Assembly (NCBI GenBank): GCA_025330725.1
Contig: JAIWND010000002.1
Span: forward strand, 682,001 to 746,000
DNA from: Chlamydoabsidia padenii
Lineage: Eukaryota > Mucoromycota > Mucoromycetes > Mucorales > Cunninghamellaceae
Length of the DNA stretch: 64,000 bases
Reading direction: 5' to 3'
Shown here: one piece after another, positions 57,324 through 64,000 of the stretch
Layout: each line of letters begins with the position of its first letter
Numbering within the stretch: position 1 is the stretch's first letter
Position numbers and translations under genes: made by a program
The notes under the pieces: generated by a model
Told to the model about the DNA's origin: nothing
Database searches by the model: none
The model's input: only the letters and a program-made list of their open reading frames with translations

Positions 57324-58331
57324 CTATTCATAATCAAAAAGATGCCCAAAAGCGTCTTCGACCTTGTGTTCCACCATCCATTTCTTTAACATATCCAAAT
57401 CATTGTGGTTTCTAAATTTGCCTGAGGTATCAAATTTGAGTTCCTGCATGATGGTGAATTTCCTGTGGTCTTGATCAAATATGGCCATAGAATCGCATAT
57501 GAATCGTTCTTGATACTTTGTCGAGATTTTCTTGTGCCCAGCAGGTATATCTGCCCAAGAGATAGTTTTGATGTCATTAATAAACGATATCACCGACTAA
57601 CAAAAAAAAAAAAAAAAAAAAGGGTGAGTGACTACAGCCCTGATTCATCTCCCCCCCCCTCTTACCTTTTCCGATCCTTCGAGACAAAGACAACCAGGTT
57701 TACCAGCAAAGAGAAACCCAGTGATACCATAACTAGGAGCCCAATCCACAATATGGCCGCGTTTTTCCTTTGTATAAATCATCGGCAGCCATAACCATTC
57801 ACGAAGACATTTGATTGGACCCATCTCCAGTGTCTTGTCCTTTTCTTGTCTTTCCCTTTCTTGTTGCTGTTCATACTGTTTGACCATGTGTTCCACCAAA
57901 CTAGGTACCTGTTCCAACATGATCAAAATCCGTGATGCTCGATCATCATCATCCTGGTGACACCACCTGTTGTCCCACTCTTGTGTCAATTGTTGATGTT
58001 GTGTCCGGTCCAACCATTGATTCTGTTTGGCTGAAGAAGGAATCGTGAGTTGACAGTATTGTTCATCAGCTAATCCCAGTCGTCCATCCACCACCAAAAC
58101 CAGACTGTCAGCAGAGATATCTTTTAAACAGACTTGGATTTGGAATCCTATGGAGCGGGAATGGGTCTGAAGGGAAGCCAGAGTGTGGGTATCGTAATGT
58201 TGCAAGAGTTGGTCGTAGAGTGTTGCATCGGTCGCACTGGCAAACGTGAATTCTTCATTGTCAAAGTAAATGGACTTTATTAATTCGAGATCAGTGATTA
58301 CACTGGTCAAGGAATCTTCCGTCAAGGCCAT
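57324..58331 (-). CDS. RWD-domain protein, RWDD2 type (RWD + DUF1115)
   Basis: Two exons (57666-58331, 57324-57596) encode 312 residues. The N-terminal RWD fold reads SLTSVITDLELIKSIYF through QIQVCLKDISADSLVLVV and a PxxYP-like region. The second half holds WLPMIYTKEKRGHIVDWAPS and YGITGFLFAGKPGCLCLEGS, the characteristic block of RWDD2A/B. The C-terminus (KTISWADIPAGHKKISTKYQ) completes the DUF1115 domain. Proteins of this family are poorly characterised; no activity is assigned. The gene lies 152 bp head to head with the AFG2B-like gene, and its 3' end converges on SWA2. GATTCAAATCCCGC in the shared spacer may serve both genes. Confidence 0.87.
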
Positions 58332-58404
58332 CGTGATAAAAAAAAAAAAAAAAAAAAGGCCCCTTGTTTATTTGATTTTTTATGTCAACTTTTTGGGGAG
58401 ACAA

Positions 58405-58418
58405 GATTCAAATCCCGC
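58405..58418 (+). promoter_or_regulatory. Recurrent element in a 152-bp bidirectional promoter
   Basis: GATTCAAATCCCGC lies 74 bp from the RWDD2 ATG and 65 bp from the AFG2B-like ATG, nearly central between divergent starts. Confidence 0.5.
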
Positions 58419-58482
58419 TTTTTATTTTATTTTATATCTCAAAAGGTATGGATTCCCCTCTTCTGCATCCTTTTCACTTCCA

Positions 58483-60591
<2,109 letters not shown>

Positions 60592-61116
60592 AAGACAAAC
60601 ACACATACACACACACACACACAACAATAGTATACCTACCCTCTTTTTTATTTGTACATTACTTCTCAATAAAAATAAAATTACAACTATCTTTTTATTA
60701 TAATGCGTAATTGTTGCATCATGCATGTTTCACTTTATATTGGTTCTCACTGCAAGCATGAACGTACCTGAAAGGTGGGTCCAAGCGCCTGAATCGGGGA
60801 TTGAAAATAAATGTAGAGATAGAATAAGAACAAACAAAAATGGAACAACCTATAGTTCTTCACGTTCGTCATTTTAATGAGACCTGGCTACATAATTAGT
60901 ATGTCCTAGGCGTACTGATAATAAAAGGATTAGGGCCCTCTCCAAGTATCGGAGTTTTGATATAAACAAAAGATGATTCTGCATAAACGGATAACTTTTT
61001 CACCAATAGTGATATATAATCCGCCCTTTGACACACATAGTGAAGCATGGTTAAATCGGTTTTTATTATGTTAAAAAAAGTAAACAAAGTAAAACTAAGC
61101 TAACTTTAATATCATC
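60592..61116. other. Convergent spacer
   Basis: Contains a (CA)n stretch at 60601-60623 and AATAAAAATAAAA at 60669-60681 (polyadenylation). CGGGGATTGAAAATAAA near 60796 is a loose copy of the recurrent element with no start nearby. No gene is seen. Confidence 0.45.
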
Positions 61117-64000
61117 CTATTTAATACCATACGAAGAGAGGTCGTTCATCATTTTGGATTGTTGTGGGCCAGGTGGTAAGAGACGGACGACCAAAGGACT
61201 GGAGCCATTCTCTATTGAGAGAGATAAAAAAAAAAAAAAAAAAAGAGAGAGAGGTTGAGGTTAAATCCCATTTGTTTAGAGGATACAAATGTTGATATCA
61301 ACTTACTACAAGATAGAGGCGAGCGCATGGGAAACATCAACAGAGGGTAGTTTTCATTATGTCCAATATCGCTTGGAACAATAAGTTGTGCCGCTGAGGA
61401 TTGAGTTGGTGTAAAAAAAGAGCCAGGATTAGGTAAGCCTTCAGGGTACAGACCTTTTCGGGTATCCGTTTCTTGATTCGAATTCACGGGTATTTCCTCC
61501 TTGGCGCCAGATGTGTTTGTTTCTGGTGATTGCACAGGTTCTGTTGGTGGTGGTGGTGATGGTGATGACACTGTAGTTATCATTGGTTCGACTGGAGATG
61601 ACCCTTTGGGTTCAACTGGTTCTCGTTCGACTGGAGATGGTGCGTCTGGAGATAGTGGTTTTACTGTTTCGTGTTCAACTGGTTCTGGTTCTGTTGGTTG
61701 AGTGGTTTCGGACACAGACTCGGACTCGTTTTCTTCAGAATCTTGTTCAAGGATGCACTATAAAAGGAGATAAAATCAATGAGTAAAGATTTCATTTTAG
61801 TGGAGGTGTCCTTTTTTATTTATTTATTCCTTACCATCAGTTCATCGTCCGATTCAGCAGGGTCAATCATAAATTGCAAAGAAGCCGGTTTTGGAGGAAC
61901 CATACGTCCAATGGTACCAGGGAATATAGGATAATGTCGAAGTTTAGATGAAGATTTGAGGATTCGTCTCGAGTCATTGGTGATGAGTGATGGATCATCG
62001 GTAACAGGCCCAGTTTGAACCTCCGTAGATGTGATTGAAGGAGAGGGTGATTTGCTTGATTCTGTATCCACCAGTGGTTGATTATTTTCCATTGTATTGT
62101 CCGCTGATTGCTGTTGATCATCCGTCTTTGTATTTGCTGAAGCTTGTTCGGTTAATGACGGTGTTGTTGTAATACCATGTCGCTTGGGTTCACTTGATCT
62201 TTGTAGTCGTACGGCAAAAGAGGACCAATCATTAACAGTGGTGGTAGGTGTATTGTTTTGATCGTCATTATTGCCATCCGACGAAGTATTTTCCTTGATT
62301 TTGCTGACATAGTCCGCCCATGATTTTTCATCCTCTGTCATTTCAGCTTCAGTCTTGTGGAGATGACCTGTCCCGGTATTTGCTGTGGTAGTGGTGAGGA
62401 TAGTGCCTGGTTTGATGTTGGGTTGCTGTGGTCGGGTATGAGTTAAAATGGTGACAGATGCCTTGGGAGGAGCCTCTTCTTGTTTTGGTGGTGGAGGAGG
62501 AGGAGCCAAGGCTAAAGCTTTTTGTCGTGCTCTCTCTGCTGCAGCTTGTCGTTCAGCTTCGTCTGCTTCTCGTCGTTTCTTGGCCAATTCAGCTGCCGTA
62601 GTCATTGCCTTGCGTTGAGCAGCCACAATATCAGGAGGTCGATCATCTTTAGCATTATAGAGTGAGCTCGTATCATTGTCGTGAGGTCGTCGTAAAAGAG
62701 TAGTAATAGTAGGTGAGGATGCACTGTGTTGTTCTTGACTTGGTCGTCGTTGATGAATAGGAGATGTGGTACTGTGATTGCTTCCATTACTTGATTGTCG
62801 CCCATGATTCGAATAACCACCATAATTAGTCGTATGTCCTGATCCCCGCCGTTCCGAGTTCCATTTCCCATAAGAAGATCGATCATTATTGTATGAATCA
62901 TGATGATGATATCGATCTTGTTGACGATAAGATCCACGATGATTTGATGATGATGACGATAACGGTGGTGGTGGTGGGTTCGCGTTGTATAGATCATCGT
63001 GTCGTCGTCTAGAATGAAGATAACCTCGATCATAATCATCCGTAAATCGATCAGAAGGTGATACATGTTGTTGATATTGTTGTGACCCTTCATCATCCCC
63101 ATTATCACCACCTTCAAGACTTGTTGAGTTTTGTTTATCATCTGTACCATTGTCATGATTGAGCACAGATTCCGCAAATTCCAATTCTTCTGAAACCATC
63201 TACAAGTAGCATGATAAAAAGGTGTTAGCAAGTTCTGTATAATACAAGTTAAATAAATACTTACTTCATCCCATGACATTGTTGAGAGTTCATTTCCCTG
63301 AGTGAATGGCATTGGTATTTCAGCAGGTTTAGCATGATGTGACACGGAGCCCTAAATATAGAAGCAAAAAGAGACAATCAGCATATAATCATCCTGCTAT
63401 TGTTTTTTGACTTAAGGGGGGTTTACCTGGGTAAGTTCATTTTTCGGTTTAGGGGACAAAGGATCTAAGTAAAAAAAGGATTATTATGATTAATTATACA
63501 TACATGTAATAAACATTGACTTACTTTTCGATTCAGGTTCTGGAGTATCCTCTTCTGTGATGTTTGATTTTTTTGTAGAAGACAAAGTCGCCCAAGCAGA
63601 AGTAGCAGAAGGCAGTACCAAAGAAGTAGCATTGGGTGAGTTAGGTGTTTTCTTTGATGAAGCTGAATCACCCTCCGAGCCAATATTATTTGTTGTATCC
63701 GTATTATGTTGATGTAAAGGAGGTCCCCATCGATGAGTGGAAGAGGTCATGTTGTTACTGTTACAGAGATGAGATGACGAGGTGTCGCTGTTGGAAGGTG
63801 AATTGGCGGACGAGTCAGGACTAGCCTTGTTATGTTCGTGTCGAAGACTAGGTAGATTGACAGGTTTGGGTGCAGATACTTTGTTTCCGGTAGCCAGTAC
63901 CCTGGCGTGAGAAGATCTTGGGGAATCTACAAGAGTATATAAACCAAGTTATTGAGGTGTGATTGTGTATATGAAATAATGTTTTTTTGCTTACTGGAGT
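61117..64000 (-). CDS. PRRC2/BAT2-N-like low-complexity protein, 5' end outside the window
   Basis: Exons on the minus strand, from the edge: 63995-64000, 63525-63926, 63427-63464, 63265-63351, 61835-63199, 61307-61757 and 61117-61211, ending LSSYGIK-stop. The first full exon reads SHARVLATGNKVSAPKPVNL PSLR and HRWGPP, matching the BAT2 N-terminal signature (ARVxxxGNK...PxNLPSL...). Further on are MSWDEMVSEELEFAESV, long RGS/Tyr/His-rich stretches, a charged helix (ELAKKRREADEAERQAAAER) and Pro-rich segments, like animal PRRC2 proteins, which bind translation initiation factors and stress granules. A role in mRNA translation or granules is inference. Another reading would be an unrelated disordered RNA-binding protein. 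The C-terminal exon carries acidic PVEPEP-type repeats. Confidence 0.65.

Overview
The window reads as nuclear DNA of a filamentous fungus, most likely an early-diverging (Mucoromycota-type) species. That placement is inference from gene content and style. Genes are dense, with many short GT-AG introns (about 50-110 nt, donors mostly GTAAG, acceptors TAG/CAG) and long A/T homopolymers in introns and intergenic DNA. Several encoded families are shared with animals but absent or reduced in yeasts: NDUFAF5, NDUFA7, UBE2S with its APC/C tail, PRRC2/BAT2-N, AFG2B-like AAA, class II DYRK and a secreted GH37 trehalase. I resolved most gene models exon by exon by hand. Unless stated otherwise, exon lengths sum to a multiple of three and every junction keeps the reading frame.

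Layout. 1-6.0 kb: 3' end of ALG3 (+), UBE2S (-), KEOPS subunit PCC1 (+), COX10 (+), a doubtful small minus-strand gene, and complex I subunit NDUFA7/NUZM (+). 6.3-10.0 kb: a small secreted protein (+), a RAP1/RSR1-type GTPase (-) and an F-box/LRR-like protein (-). 11.5-16.8 kb: a 1335-residue DYRK2/Pom1-class kinase (+) and a secreted repeat protein with Kex2-type sites (-). 18.1-23.5 kb: a truncated NIC96/NUP93-like gene (+), a small inverted-repeat-bounded element built of three tandem ~225-bp units, and a GABA/amino-acid permease (-). 23.5-27 kb is a 3.4-kb gene-poor stretch ending in tRNA-Pro(CGG). 27.3-37.7 kb: a minus-strand run of DNAJB12/HLJ1, fibrillarin, trehalase, NDUFAF5 and a SulP sulfate permease. 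38.9-42.7 kb: a bZIP factor (+), a 2.2-kb gene-poor stretch and tRNA-Gly(GCC) (-). 43.0-53.8 kb: VAC7-like (-), SFT2 (+), GRHPR-type reductase (-), eIF4A (+) and a VTC polyphosphate-polymerase subunit (+). 54.4-64 kb: auxilin SWA2 (+), RWDD2 (-), AFG2B-like tandem AAA (+) and a PRRC2/BAT2-N protein (-, running off the end).

This is ordinary euchromatin rather than a gene cluster. Themes nevertheless recur: respiratory assembly (COX10, NDUFA7, NDUFAF5), vacuole/Golgi membranes (VAC7, VTC, SFT2, SWA2) and translation/ribosome production (eIF4A, fibrillarin, AFG2B, PCC1, tRNAs). The most unexpected signal is not a gene. A ~13-bp sequence, consensus near GCGGGATTTGAAA in either orientation, recurs about 20-25 times, mostly 65-200 bp upstream of start codons. 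It is also embedded in the tandem-repeat element and resembles the T-arm/B-box of tRNA genes.
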